DNA of 64,000 nucleotides, from positions 6,200,001 through 6,264,000 of the forward strand of contig NZ_OY764190.1 of the NCBI RefSeq assembly GCF_963668215.1. The letters are read 5' to 3'. A program made the position numbers and the translations under genes. Below, piece by piece: positions 1 to 8,700 of this stretch. Each line of letters begins with the position of its first letter. Position 1 is the stretch's first letter. Source of the stretch: an uncultured Desulfosarcina sp. Lineage in GTDB: Bacteria; Desulfobacterota; Desulfobacteria; Desulfobacterales; Desulfosarcinaceae. Below the pieces are notes generated by a model. That model was not told the DNA's origin. It made no database searches and saw nothing but the letters and a program-made list of their open reading frames with translations.

Positions 1-262
1 GGGAAAAATTTAGATAGCCTGATAGTGTTTTGACAAGGAGGGCGTTCTGGGTCTCACACATGCGGTAAACGCCGTCCACGACATGATCCAGGTCCGTTTT
101 GGCCAATTTGATACTTTCCTCGGTGGACACATCCCGCATGATGATATTCTGTCGGGCACCGATGATACCGAGAATCAAAACCGGCAAAATCACGGCGGCC
201 AAACCGAGCATGAGGATTTTGGTCCTGAGTTTTAGATTTCCGAATTTAAGCTCTTTTAACAT
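1..262 (-). CDS. Methyl-accepting chemotaxis protein, N-terminus only (cut by window edge)
   Basis: The reverse strand codes from the ATG at 262 for about 87 residues before the window ends. After a short basic segment (MLKELKFGNLKLRTK) there is one hydrophobic helix at roughly residues 16-36, then a polar periplasmic stretch beginning with a charged helix. This is the standard start of a transmembrane chemoreceptor with a Cache-type sensor, but sensor, HAMP and signalling domains lie outside the window, so the family call is inferred from the start and the neighbour. It lies 95 bases downstream of a CheB-like gene on the same strand, which supports a chemotaxis role. Confidence 0.6.
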   Translation of the reverse strand, partial: MLKELKFGNLKLRTKILMLGLAAVILPVLILGIIGARQNIIMRDVSTEESIKLAKTDLDHVVDGVYRMCETQNALLVKTLSGYLNFS

Positions 263-357
263 GACTGATTCTCCCTAGTTGATTTGGATTCCGGAAGCCT
301 TATTAAAAAAAATCGTGGCCGGTGTTACCCGCCCTCTTGTTCATGCAGCATCATGCT

Positions 358-1590
358 TCACCCGGCAGCCGCGCAGCAGGCACGGATGGCGTCGATCATC
401 TCGTTCCCGGGCCGCACCGTGGAAAGGCCGTAGCGTTCAATGGCCAGCTGGTTTGTCTCTTTGCACAAGCATGTTCGCGGGTCCTGAACGATGATGTTCC
501 CGCCGCTGTTTAAAATACTGCCCGCGCCGGAAAGGCCGTCTTCCCCTAAACCGGAAAGCAAAATGGCGGAAGCGCGATCCTTGAACGCCTCCGCCAGCGA
601 CGTCATCAGGCGGTTGGAGGCTTGTTGGAACTCGCAGGAATCCTTGAGCTGCAAGCCAATGGACACGCCGTCGGCGTCTTTTTTCACGGATATGTCTTCA
701 TAGGCCGACGCCAGATAGCAGGTGCCGCTATCCATACGCTGCCCGTCAACGGCACGTTTCACCGCAAGGGAGCTGTGCTCCTCGAGGTAGCGGGCAAAGG
801 CATCCACATTGGAAGGCGTCGCATAGATGACGGACAGGAAAGACGCCTGCAGAGATGGATCGATCTCGGGAATCAACCCCAACAGCGCGCCATAACCGCC
901 ATAGGTGGTATTGATGGCAAATACGTGTTCACAGCACCGGGCATTCGTTCGATCATTGCGATCCGTCACTTGAACCGGACGCAAATATCGAATGGCCTTG
1001 ATGCCGGCTCTGGCTGCATTTTTAACCCGGCTGACAATCAATTCATGCTGGCTCTTGAAATCGTCCTTGGCCAGACTGGATGGTTTTTGAAGATAGTCAA
1101 CGGCACCGTAGCGCAGCGCCTCGAAGGTCTCATGGGACCCCTGGCCGGTGAGCGTGCTGAGCATGACCACCAGCGTGGGACATTTAATCATGATGTGCTT
1201 GATCGCCGTCAGCCCGTCCATGACCGGCATGTTCACATCGAGGGTCACCACATCCGGTTTGAGTTTCTGAATCAGTTCGATGGCCTTGAGGCCGTTTTCC
1301 GCCTCCCCCACGATCTGCAATTGATCGTCTTTGGCAAGCATCTCCTTCATAACACTGCGAAGCAAATTCGAATCGTCGACGATCAGGACTTTGATCGGCC
1401 CTTTGGCCCCGCCACCGGATTGCTTGGGTTGCAAACTGGTGGAGACGACAAACTCGGTATTTCCATCCGTTGGTTTAGCGACCATCAGGGGGGTACTGCA
1501 TTGACAGCATTCCAACGTGCATATATGGTCTTCAAAATTGTCCTCGTCCAGAACATTTCTCGCACCGCATTCTTCGCAAAATATAATCAT
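358..1590 (-). CDS. CheB-like response regulator with degenerate methylesterase domain
   Basis: A 410-residue protein. Residues 5-31 carry Cys pairs (C5, C8, C24, C28, C29, C31) like a small zinc ribbon. A receiver domain spans about 67-185, with acidic pair D72/D73, phospho-acceptor D118 and conserved K169. The C-terminal half matches the CheB methylesterase fold (about 222-405), but the catalytic Ser of the usual STGG motif is Thr229 (NTTYGG), the catalytic His of QHMP is Tyr256, and only the Asp of the SGLGEDG motif (D351) remains. CheB normally demethylates chemoreceptors; two of three triad residues are changed here, so it is probably a pseudo-enzyme that keeps regulation or binding. It is followed by a chemoreceptor gene. 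Confidence 0.85.
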   Translation of the reverse strand: MIIFCEECGARNVLDEDNFEDHICTLECCQCSTPLMVAKPTDGNTEFVVSTSLQPKQSGGGAKGPIKVLIVDDSNLLRSVMKEMLAKDDQLQIVGEAENGLKAIELIQKLKPDVVTLDVNMPVMDGLTAIKHIMIKCPTLVVMLSTLTGQGSHETFEALRYGAVDYLQKPSSLAKDDFKSQHELIVSRVKNAARAGIKAIRYLRPVQVTDRNDRTNARCCEHVFAINTTYGGYGALLGLIPEIDPSLQASFLSVIYATPSNVDAFARYLEEHSSLAVKRAVDGQRMDSGTCYLASAYEDISVKKDADGVSIGLQLKDSCEFQQASNRLMTSLAEAFKDRASAILLSGLGEDGLSGAGSILNSGGNIIVQDPRTCLCKETNQLAIERYGLSTVRPGNEMIDAIRACCAAAG

Positions 1591-2108
1591 TATTTCAAAG
1601 CCTTAAATAATGTTAAGTCCGCAACCGGACGTTCGAAGTGGGCATTTCCCCGGACAGAGAACCAAGCTTTCACTGAAGAAGGGCATACCTGTAGGAATAT
1701 GATGGGAAACAGGCGCCGGTGTCGCATGAGAATTAGCGGTTGCATGCATAATGTGAAAATGCGAAGTCGTAATTCAGTTTGATCAAGAACACAGTTAATA
1801 GAAATCAATTTCTTAGCTGACGCAAAATCTATATCGATCTGTAACCGCCAAACTTTAGAAATATACTTGTCATTTCTGGTTGGACCGACACCTTTCGATA
1901 CGGTCAAAGTGCATCATGCCGGTTTTGCCTTCCGGTTTTTTGGTTTATCGATTGATAGGATAAAATATTCAGGCCAAAACGGATTGCGGTTTATTTTACC
2001 GGACAGGGCTGTTATTTTACGGCAAAACATGAATGGATCGATCCTGATTTTCGATGACGACATCACCTATATATAAAGGGCTTCTTTGAGAAGCAGATAA
2101 AGGGAACA
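1591..2108. other. Intergenic region, divergent promoters
   Basis: AT-rich spacer between the CheB-like gene (reverse) and the dimethylargininase-like gene (forward). I see no credible coding frame: candidate frames are short and lack ribosome sites or family similarity. It must hold both divergent promoters. A TATATA box lies near 2069-2075 and a small hairpin just before the forward gene. Confidence 0.4.
2080..2094 (+). promoter_or_regulatory. Hairpin in the 5' leader of the dimethylargininase-like gene
   Basis: GCTTCT and AGAAGC pair perfectly around a TTG loop, immediately before the AAAGGGA ribosome site and the ATG at 2109. It could affect translation or mRNA stability; a function is only inferred. 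Confidence 0.3.
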
Positions 2109-2870
2109 ATGACGTTTACGCATGCCATTGTCAGGCGACCGGGCAGAGATATGGCCGCCGGCATCACCACATCGACGTTGGGGCCGCCCGACACCGCCAA
2201 GGCTATGAAGCAGTTCGATGCCTATGTAACCGTTTTGAAGGATTGCAACCTGGCGGTGACTGTTTTGAAGCCCCTGGACGGCTATCCCGACGCCCATTTT
2301 GTCGAGGATGCGGCCGTGGTCACCCCGGATATCGCGGTCATCACCAACCCGGGCGCCGAACCGCGCAAGGGAGAGACCCCATCGGTCGCCGCCGCCTTGA
2401 AAGCCTTTCGACCCACCGTCGACATCCAACCGCCGGGGACGCTGGATGGCGGGGATGTCCTGATGATGGGAACCCACTTTCTCATCGGGTTGTCGGACCG
2501 CACCAACGCGGAGGGCGCCAAACAACTGGGCCAGGCCGTAGCCCAATTCGGCTGTACCTGGACCACTATTGACGTGGCTGCCGGCCTGCATTTCAAATCC
2601 AGTGTCAATGCCGTAGGCGAGGAGACCCTGCTGACCACGCCCGACTTTGCCGGCCACCCTGCCCTTGCCGGTTACCGACGCATCGTCATCGCAGCCGACG
2701 AGGCCTATGCGGGCAATACCCTGCTGGTCAACGGGCGGCTGATCATGCCGGCGGGATTTCCCGACACCCGCGGCAAGCTGACGGTTTTGGGCATGCCCAT
2801 CGTGGAACTGGATACCAGCGAATTCAGAAAAATGGATGGTGGGTTGACCTGCCTGTCCCTGCGATTCTGA
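2109..2870 (+). CDS. Dimethylargininase-like (DDAH) amidinotransferase-family hydrolase
   Basis: 253 residues, the usual length of N(G),N(G)-dimethylarginine dimethylaminohydrolase, a cytosolic guanidino-modifying enzyme that splits methylated arginines into citrulline and methylamines. Visible family motifs are HFVED at 63-67 (substrate Asp), catalytic His in GLHFKSS (H161) and the nucleophile Cys248 in LTCLSL near the C-terminus. Start ATG 2109 has AAAGGGA just upstream. The next gene is 54 bases downstream on the same strand. The fold also contains arginine deiminases and related hydrolases, so the exact substrate is uncertain. Confidence 0.85.
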   Translation: MTFTHAIVRRPGRDMAAGITTSTLGPPDTAKAMKQFDAYVTVLKDCNLAVTVLKPLDGYPDAHFVEDAAVVTPDIAVITNPGAEPRKGETPSVAAALKAFRPTVDIQPPGTLDGGDVLMMGTHFLIGLSDRTNAEGAKQLGQAVAQFGCTWTTIDVAAGLHFKSSVNAVGEETLLTTPDFAGHPALAGYRRIVIAADEAYAGNTLLVNGRLIMPAGFPDTRGKLTVLGMPIVELDTSEFRKMDGGLTCLSLRF

Positions 2871-2924
2871 TGCGGACCCATCCGGAAATGACCATTGGAC
2901 CGGCTGCGGGAGCACGCGGGATAG

Positions 2925-3227
2925 ATGTCTGAAGAAATGGACGGTAACGGAAACGATAGCGGCATCGGCGAGAGGCCAGGCATGGGGTGGTGGCTGGGGC
3001 AGGTCCTGCTTACCGGCATCGCCTGCTTTTTCGCCTGTTTCGGGGTATCCCTGCTGGTGGCGTCCTACGGGCTGGGCGACCCGTTTTCCTTTATCATGAC
3101 CTTTTTCGCTGCCAGCCTGATGACCCTGATCAGCCTGGTCATGGTGATGGGATTCGTGCTGCGCATGCGGCGCGTTGCGCGGGCGGTTTCGGTTTCTTCC
3201 GCCGGGGAAGAAGAAGACAAGGGGTGA
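2925..3227 (+). CDS. Small two-helix membrane protein of unknown function
   Basis: 100 residues with a polar Gly/Asp-rich N-terminus, two hydrophobic helices (about 27-50 and 54-82) and a charged C-terminus ending in a Glu/Asp/Lys tail. I do not recognise the family. It follows the DDAH-like gene by 54 bases and converges on the DUF190 gene. The ribosome site is weak. Coding is supported mainly by the coherent helix pattern and GC-rich third positions, so the call is moderate. Confidence 0.55.
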   Translation: MSEEMDGNGNDSGIGERPGMGWWLGQVLLTGIACFFACFGVSLLVASYGLGDPFSFIMTFFAASLMTLISLVMVMGFVLRMRRVARAVSVSSAGEEEDKG

Positions 3228-3241
3228 ACCGTCGGTTGACG

Positions 3242-3598
3242 CTAGGACCGGGCCTTTCGATTCCCGCCGGCACGGTACATGCGCACCCGCGCCTTTTCCA
3301 CGGTGACCAGTCCTTCGGTGATGGCCGGGTCGACGGTCTTGAGAAAAGCCTCGATTTTCTCTTCCGTATCGACGATTTCGACGATAACCGGCAGATCTTC
3401 GGAAAGCCGCAAAATCTTGGTGGTGTGAATCAGGCTGTTGGCCCCGAACCCCTGAATGCCCCGCAGTACCGTGGCCCCTGCCATGCCCTGGGACCGGGCC
3501 TGCTGGACGATCCATTCGTACAGGGGCATGCGGCCGTGCCGATTGGCTTCTCCGATGAAAATTCGCAGCAGTTGCCCCGCTTCTTTGAATACTGTCAT
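3242..3598 (-). CDS. DUF190 family protein
   Basis: 118 residues starting at the ATG at 3598. It has the DUF190 signature: LLRIFIGE near the start, a central GAxVLRGIxGFG segment, then SEDLPVIVEIVDTEEKI. DUF190 proteins are small cytosolic proteins with a PII-like ferredoxin fold and are often encoded beside fluC/crcB, as here. They are thought to accompany fluoride export, but the biochemical role is not established. An in-frame extension upstream to 4063 overlaps fluC and is not supported. Confidence 0.85.
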   Translation of the reverse strand: MTVFKEAGQLLRIFIGEANRHGRMPLYEWIVQQARSQGMAGATVLRGIQGFGANSLIHTTKILRLSEDLPVIVEIVDTEEKIEAFLKTVDPAITEGLVTVEKARVRMYRAGGNRKARS

Positions 3599-3654
3599 CT
3601 TTCCTCCCTGTCTCCGGTTGCGAGGCCGCAACCCATCGACCGAATCCCTGCCCA

Positions 3655-4032
3655 TCAGATCATGCGGGACAGCACGTAGCCGGTAAAAACGGCTATCAAT
3701 CCCAATACCAGGCTGAATCCGACGTTGCCGAACGAGGTCAGCCACTGCCCCTGCTTGGCCAGATTGAAGGTTTCCAGCCCGAAGGTGGAAAACGTGGTGA
3801 AACTGCCCAGAACACCAACAAAAAGAAAGGACCGCCATTCCGGTGAAAAAAACTGCCGGTTTTCCATCAACCCGCCGCCGATCCCGATCAACAGGCACCC
3901 GGCCACATTGACCGTCAGGGTTCCCAGTGGAAACGATGCCGACTTTGCCAATGCATGGACGCCGCCGGCCACCAGGTAACGTAAAATGGCTCCCAGGCAG
4001 CCGCCCAAACCAATAACGACGATCTTTGTCAT
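3655..4032 (-). CDS. fluC: Fluoride ion channel FluC (CrcB)
   Basis: 125 residues with four hydrophobic helices and the family motifs GGxxGAxxRY near the N-terminus, GTLxVNxxG in helix 2 and GSFTTFSTF in helix 3, which lines the fluoride path. FluC works as a dual-topology dimer in the inner membrane and lowers cytosolic fluoride. It is upstream of and probably cotranscribed with the DUF190 gene (56-base gap). The ATG at 4032 is preceded by an AGGAG-like site. I looked for a fluoride riboswitch upstream and did not find one. Confidence 0.9.
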   Translation of the reverse strand: MTKIVVIGLGGCLGAILRYLVAGGVHALAKSASFPLGTLTVNVAGCLLIGIGGGLMENRQFFSPEWRSFLFVGVLGSFTTFSTFGLETFNLAKQGQWLTSFGNVGFSLVLGLIAVFTGYVLSRMI

Positions 4033-4207
4033 CTCGGACTCCTGTAACGGACAGGCACTGCAACCCTCCCCAACTAATGGTTTCCTGGAATGACGAATTT
4101 TGCTCAGATCTTTTTGAATAGAAAAAACCGGCGAGGACATCAATCTTTTTCTCCCGATCTCCGGACGCGCAAAATGGCAGGAAAAGGATTTTTCAAAAAA
4201 AATATTC

Positions 4208-4237
4208 TTGACAAAACGTATTTTTAAGAATTATTTT
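4208..4237 (+). promoter_or_regulatory. Candidate sigma-70 promoter of the Lrp-type gene
   Basis: TTGACA at 4208-4213 and TATTTT at 4232-4237 are 18 bases apart, directly upstream of the Lrp-type gene. The ribosome site TTGGAG follows at 4246-4251, nine bases before ATG 4261. Confidence 0.5.
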
Positions 4238-4260
4238 CTGCATAATTGGAGTTTATACGA

Positions 4261-4731
4261 ATGATCGACGAGATAAGCTTAAAAATTCTGAAGATCCTGC
4301 AAAAAAAGGCCCGCATCCCCAATGTGGAGGTGGCCCGCCAGGTCGGCATGGCGCCATCGGCGGTCCTGGAGCGGATCCGCAAGCTTGAAAAGACGGGCCT
4401 TATCGACGGCTATGAGGTGCGGCTCAATCCCGAGCGTTTCGGCAAGGGCCAGGTGGCCTTCATCCAAGTGCACATGGACGGCCGCACCCAGACAAAAAAA
4501 TTGGCGGGCCAACTGGCTTTACTGGCCCAGGTCCAGGAAATCCATTTCGTCGCCGGCGACGACAGCCTGCTGCTGAAAGTCAGGGAAACCGATACTCGCA
4601 CCTTGGGACGGCTGGTAAGAGAAGAGATCGCAGCGCTCAAGGGCGTTGTTTCAACCCGGACCACCATCGTCATGGAGACGTTCAAGGAATCCGCGCGAAT
4701 CCCCATCGACGACGCGGTACCGATTGAATGA
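4261..4731 (+). CDS. Lrp/AsnC family transcriptional regulator
   Basis: 156 residues: an N-terminal winged helix-turn-helix (about 1-55, ARIPNVEVARQVGMAPSAVL) followed by an RAM/AsnC ligand-binding ferredoxin-like domain (about 65-145). Such proteins assemble into octamers and respond to amino acids. ATG 4261 is preferred over an in-frame TTG at 4246 because that TTG lies inside the ribosome site. Its position 39 bases ahead of dapL, on the same strand, suggests lysine- or amino-acid-responsive control of the diaminopimelate/lysine genes; that is inference. Confidence 0.88.
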   Translation: MIDEISLKILKILQKKARIPNVEVARQVGMAPSAVLERIRKLEKTGLIDGYEVRLNPERFGKGQVAFIQVHMDGRTQTKKLAGQLALLAQVQEIHFVAGDDSLLLKVRETDTRTLGRLVREEIAALKGVVSTRTTIVMETFKESARIPIDDAVPIE

Positions 4732-4770
4732 CCAATCAACCCGATTCATGAAAGGCAACCGAGGCAAGCC

Positions 4771-5994
4771 ATGATTCGCATCAACGAAAACTACCTGAAA
4801 CTCAAAGCGTCCTATCTTTTTTCCGACATCGCCAAACGGGTCGCCGACCACCAGCAGCGCCAGCCGGAACCGGCCGTGATCCGTCTGGGCATCGGCGATG
4901 TGACCAGGGCCTTGCCCGAAACCTGCATTGCCGCCTTCCATGAAGCGGTGGACGAAATGGCCGCCGATGCCACGTTCCGCGGATACGGACCGGAACAGGG
5001 CTACGATTTTTTGCGGCAAGCCATCGCCGAAAACGACTTCAAGGCCCGTGGCGCGGATATCGACGCCGATGAAATTTTCGTCAGCGACGGGGCCAAATGC
5101 GACACCGGCAACATCCAGGAAATCTTTGCCGCCGATGTCCGCATCGCCATCCCCGATCCGGTCTACCCGGTCTACCTGGATACCAACGTGATGGCCGGCC
5201 GCAGCGGAACGTTCCGGGATGGCCGCTACGAGGGCATCGTCTATCTGGACGGCACAGCGGAAAACGGCTTCATTCCGGACCTTCCCGCCGAGCCGGTGGA
5301 TCTGATCTACCTGTGCTTTCCCAATAATCCGACGGGAGCCACCATTTCCAGGGAACAACTCAAGATCTGGGTGGACTTTGCCGCGGCCAACCGGGCGATC
5401 ATTCTTTACGATGCCGCTTACGAGGCCTTTATCCGGGACGACGCCCTGCCCCACTCCATTTACGAAGTCGACGGCGCCCGGAACGTGGCCATCGAGTTCA
5501 GGAGTTTTTCCAAAACGGCAGGGTTCACCGGCACCCGCTGCGCCTACACGGTGGTGCCCAAAACCCTGATGGCCTATACCGACACCGGCGAGGCCCATTC
5601 GGTTCATCGCCTGTGGAACCGGCGCCACGCCACCAAGTTCAACGGGGTTTCCTATCCGGTCCAGCGGGCCGCGGCCGCAATATACACCGATGCCGGCAAA
5701 CGCCAGGTCGCCGAACTGATCCAGGGATACATGGCCAACGCCGACATCATCCGCAGCGAGATGCAGGCCCTGGGGTACACCTGTATCGGCGGGGAGAATG
5801 CCCCGTACATCTGGGTGGCGACAAAGGGCGACTCCTGGGCCTTTTTCGACATGCTTCTGGAAAAGGCCGGTGTGGTCTGCACGCCGGGCGCCGGCTTCGG
5901 CACCTGCGGCGAAGGCTATATCCGCATCAGCGCCTTCAACAGCCGCGAAAATGTGACCACCGCCATGGACCGGATTCGCCAAGCCCTGGCATGA
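4771..5994 (+). CDS. dapL: LL-diaminopimelate aminotransferase
   Basis: 407 residues, a class I PLP aminotransferase. DapL converts tetrahydrodipicolinate plus glutamate directly to LL-diaminopimelate, bypassing the succinylase route. Family-typical features are the N-terminal NENYLKLKASYLFSDI, GYGPEQGYDFLR, NPTGA near 187, and the PLP lysine K248 in SFSKTAGFTGTR. It lies between the Lrp-type regulator and lysA, consistent with lysine and peptidoglycan precursor synthesis. DapL is common in anaerobic deltaproteobacteria. Confidence 0.93.
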   Translation: MIRINENYLKLKASYLFSDIAKRVADHQQRQPEPAVIRLGIGDVTRALPETCIAAFHEAVDEMAADATFRGYGPEQGYDFLRQAIAENDFKARGADIDADEIFVSDGAKCDTGNIQEIFAADVRIAIPDPVYPVYLDTNVMAGRSGTFRDGRYEGIVYLDGTAENGFIPDLPAEPVDLIYLCFPNNPTGATISREQLKIWVDFAAANRAIILYDAAYEAFIRDDALPHSIYEVDGARNVAIEFRSFSKTAGFTGTRCAYTVVPKTLMAYTDTGEAHSVHRLWNRRHATKFNGVSYPVQRAAAAIYTDAGKRQVAELIQGYMANADIIRSEMQALGYTCIGGENAPYIWVATKGDSWAFFDMLLEKAGVVCTPGAGFGTCGEGYIRISAFNSRENVTTAMDRIRQALA

Positions 5995-6071
5995 CAGCGC
6001 TCATCCGAAAATAGCTGATGGCTTAATTCTTGATGGTCCCGTAAAATAGACCCGCAAAAAGGATCGTTCCC

Positions 6072-7361
6072 ATGCCCATGTCCAACGCCTTCGAAACCCG
6101 ACTCTATCCCCGAATAGAAGAAATCGCCGCCCATTTCGGCACCCCTTTTCACATCTACGACGAAACCGGCATCCGGGAAACCGGGGAGCGGCTCAAAAAG
6201 GCCTTTGCCGAGATAGACGGATTCCGCGAATACTTTGCTGTAAAGGCCCTGCCCAACCCCGCCATTCTGGCCATCATGGCCGACATGGGCTTCGGCTTCG
6301 ACTGCAGCTCGGTGGCCGAACTGGTGCTGGCTAGACGGGGGGGCGCCCGCGGCGAAGACATCATGTTCACCTCCAACAACACGACCCGGGCCGAATTTGC
6401 CAGAGCCATGGCCGACGGCGGCAGCATCGTCAATCTGGACGACATCTCCCTTCTCGGTAATTTGCCGGACGTGCCGGAACCGATCTGCTTCCGCTACAAT
6501 CCGGGCGAACGCCGAACGGGCAATGCCATTATCGGCACGCCGGTCGAAGCCAAATACGGGGTCAGCCACGACCAGCTGATCCAGGCATACGCCGAAGCCA
6601 AAGCCTCGGGGAGCAAACGGTTCGGACTGCACACCATGCTGGCCTCCAACGAACTGGACCATACCTATATGGTGCAGACCGCCGCCATGCTTCTGGAAGA
6701 GGCCCGGCGCATTCTGGAAGAGCTGGATATCCGCCTCGAATTCATCAATATCGGCGGCGGGTTTGGAATCCCTTACCGCCCTGCCGACACGCCTTTGAAC
6801 CTGGAAGCCATGGCCGCTTCCATTTCCGGCCTGTTCCGCGACTTTTTCCGGGAAACGGGCAGCATGCCCAAACTCTACATGGAAAGCGGCCGTTTCATGA
6901 CCGGCCCCCACGGCGCGCTGGTGACCACGGCCATCAACCGCAAGGAAATTTACCGCACCTATGTCGGGGTCGATGCCTCCATGTCGGCCCTCATGCGGCC
7001 CGGCATCTACGGCGCCTACCATCATATCACCGTACCGGGCAAAAGCGATGGGGATACCGAAGTGGTGGACGTGGTGGGCTCCCTTTGTGAAAACAACGAC
7101 AAATTCGCCATCCAGCGGCGTCTGCCCGCAATCGAAAAGGGCGATCGGGTGGTCATCCACGACACCGGCGCCCACGGCCATGCCATGGGCTTCAACTACA
7201 ACGGCCGGCTCAGGCCCAAGGAACTGCTGCTGCGATCCGACGGCACCGTCGAACTGATTCGCAGGGAAGAACGCCTGGAAGACCATTTCGCCACCCTGGA
7301 CTTTCCGGCTGACCGCCTGGCGACAGAAACCGATGCGGCGTTTGTGCATCTGGCCAACTGA
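6072..7361 (+). CDS. lysA: Diaminopimelate decarboxylase
   Basis: 429 residues, a fold-type III PLP enzyme that decarboxylates meso-diaminopimelate to lysine. The PLP lysine is K58 in YFAVKALPNP. A glycine-rich GGGFGIPY loop and the ESGRF motif of the phosphate site are visible. ATG 6072 is preceded by AAAAGGA nine bases upstream; a second in-frame ATG at 6078 is possible. A hairpin terminator follows at 7410. Together with dapL it forms a short lysine operon. Confidence 0.93.
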   Translation: MPMSNAFETRLYPRIEEIAAHFGTPFHIYDETGIRETGERLKKAFAEIDGFREYFAVKALPNPAILAIMADMGFGFDCSSVAELVLARRGGARGEDIMFTSNNTTRAEFARAMADGGSIVNLDDISLLGNLPDVPEPICFRYNPGERRTGNAIIGTPVEAKYGVSHDQLIQAYAEAKASGSKRFGLHTMLASNELDHTYMVQTAAMLLEEARRILEELDIRLEFINIGGGFGIPYRPADTPLNLEAMAASISGLFRDFFRETGSMPKLYMESGRFMTGPHGALVTTAINRKEIYRTYVGVDASMSALMRPGIYGAYHHITVPGKSDGDTEVVDVVGSLCENNDKFAIQRRLPAIEKGDRVVIHDTGAHGHAMGFNYNGRLRPKELLLRSDGTVELIRREERLEDHFATLDFPADRLATETDAAFVHLAN

Positions 7362-7409
7362 CCGGTCCACTGGCATTTTGGGGAGAACCGAATTCCCGAG
7401 AAATCACCG

Positions 7410-7432
7410 ACCACCCGAAAAACGGGTGGTTT
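7410..7432 (+). terminator. Hairpin terminator after lysA
   Basis: ACCACCCG and CGGGTGGT pair around an AAAAA loop, with a weak TT tail and further flanking CACC/GGTG complementarity. It lies 49 bases after the lysA stop. The short T tract makes intrinsic termination likely but not certain. Confidence 0.5.
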
Positions 7433-8013
7433 GGTGAAGCCCCCTCGAAGGCGGCTAAAATCCAAACCCATGAACGTCGAATATCGAACGCCAACTTCGA
7501 AATTCGAACAAGGCAAGCTGTCGTTTTTAATACAACCAAACCCTGTTTCGCAGACCGTCCGACGACCGGCGATTCTTTTAACCGATTGACGGAGCGACGC
7601 GGTCTGCTTATTCAACATTGAACGTTCCAGGTTCTAAAAACCATTTGCCGGTTGAATGTCGCGTTGGACCGAAATTGTTTCGTTTTGCTCTGTACTTCCG
7701 CCATTTTTCTCTCAAGTCCCGTCGCGGTCGACCGATAACCCATTCATAAAGCCAATTCCGACAACTCCATCTGTTCTGCACTGACCGCTTGAATATTCAG
7801 TCGCAATAAAAATGGGAGCGGAGGTTCCGAAGCCATCGGATCCGATACCGCCGTCGTCCGAACCCGCCGGAGACGAAAGGCCGGCACAGTATCCCGCTAA
7901 CCGAAAGCGATCCAAGGTTTACCTGTAACCATGTTTTTATCCGTTTCGACAAAACATCGTTGACTAATAATCGCGGTGCTGATTTATAACGGTCATTCAA
8001 ACAAGGAGTGATT
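7433..8013. repeat. Gene-free region with TCGAA-rich dispersed-type repeat
   Basis: No coding frame is convincing. Around 7468-7512 there are closely spaced near-repeats of the type GTCGAATATCGAAC / ACTTCGAAATTCGAAC, followed near 7612-7630 by ATTGAACGTTCC. Farther on, GCAGACCG (from about 7553) is complementary to CGGTCTGC (near 7600). Such TCGAA/TTCGA arrays look like intergenic repeat units. The right end must hold the promoter of the gene at 8014. Confidence 0.4.
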
Positions 8014-8595
8014 ATGGATGATTTTTTGCACAACCTGAGAAGTGGAAAGCTGAAACAACCCGACCGCGGCAGAAGCCACACGGATTACAAAGGGCCCCAA
8101 CGCCGGGTGAGCAATGAGCGTCGAAAAACCGACTACTATGCAAAGGTGACCGGAGATCATTTTGCGCTCGTCAAAGATGCGCTGGAATCCCTGGCTGAAC
8201 AACAAAAGCGCATTGTCGAGGCCCTGACGGCCAATGAGAATACGCAAACCCGCATTGCCGAGGCGCTCGAAGCCATCGTAGCCAGGCTCGGCGGCCAGGT
8301 GACGAACAAGGCGGCCATACCCGCCGAACAGCCGACGGTTGACGATGTTTCTTTTGCAGCGCCCGAGTCCGAATCCGATCTCGAGTGGCAGGCATTCGGG
8401 ACGAAGCTGACCGATGAAAACCGTCCCAAGCTGATGCAGATCATCGCGACCCTGCGGCAAGACGGGCAAAGCTGGGAAAGAATCGCCCGTCACATGATCG
8501 AGAAAAGCGTTCCCACCGTTTCCGGTAAGGGTACTTGGCGCGGAGCAGCTGTGAAGAAATTCTGGGATACCCATGCCGAAGCATCAAGGGCCTAG
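8014..8595 (+). CDS. Hypothetical protein with recombinase-like C-terminal helix-turn-helix
   Basis: 193 residues. The N-terminus is very basic and polar (RRVSNERRK), the middle (about 45-95) is a heptad-rich helix likely to form a coiled coil, and the C-terminus (about 135-190) resembles the helix-turn-helix seen in serine recombinase tails: MQIIATLRQDGQSWERIARH then PTVSGKGTWRGAAVKKFW. No catalytic recombinase domain is present. ATG 8014 has AAGGAG five bases upstream; an in-frame GTG at 8008 lies inside that site. It may bind nucleic acid; the function is unknown. Confidence 0.7.
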   Translation: MDDFLHNLRSGKLKQPDRGRSHTDYKGPQRRVSNERRKTDYYAKVTGDHFALVKDALESLAEQQKRIVEALTANENTQTRIAEALEAIVARLGGQVTNKAAIPAEQPTVDDVSFAAPESESDLEWQAFGTKLTDENRPKLMQIIATLRQDGQSWERIARHMIEKSVPTVSGKGTWRGAAVKKFWDTHAEASRA

Positions 8596-8700
8596 CATCC
8601 AGTTATCCGCCCCACCTCTTCTCTTTTCGCAATTGCAGCACAGGACGACAGACACAACAGCAACCGGCAAAAAGGCCATCTTCGTCTTTGCCGATTCGGG

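Noticed and set aside
622..1782. Forward open frame opposite the CheB-like gene
   Set aside because: No ribosome site or recognisable domain; the reverse strand encodes receiver and CheB domains.
4033..4143. Fluoride riboswitch upstream of fluC
   Set aside because: The leader has no GGCGATG...CTGATG pattern or pseudoknot pairing that I can find.
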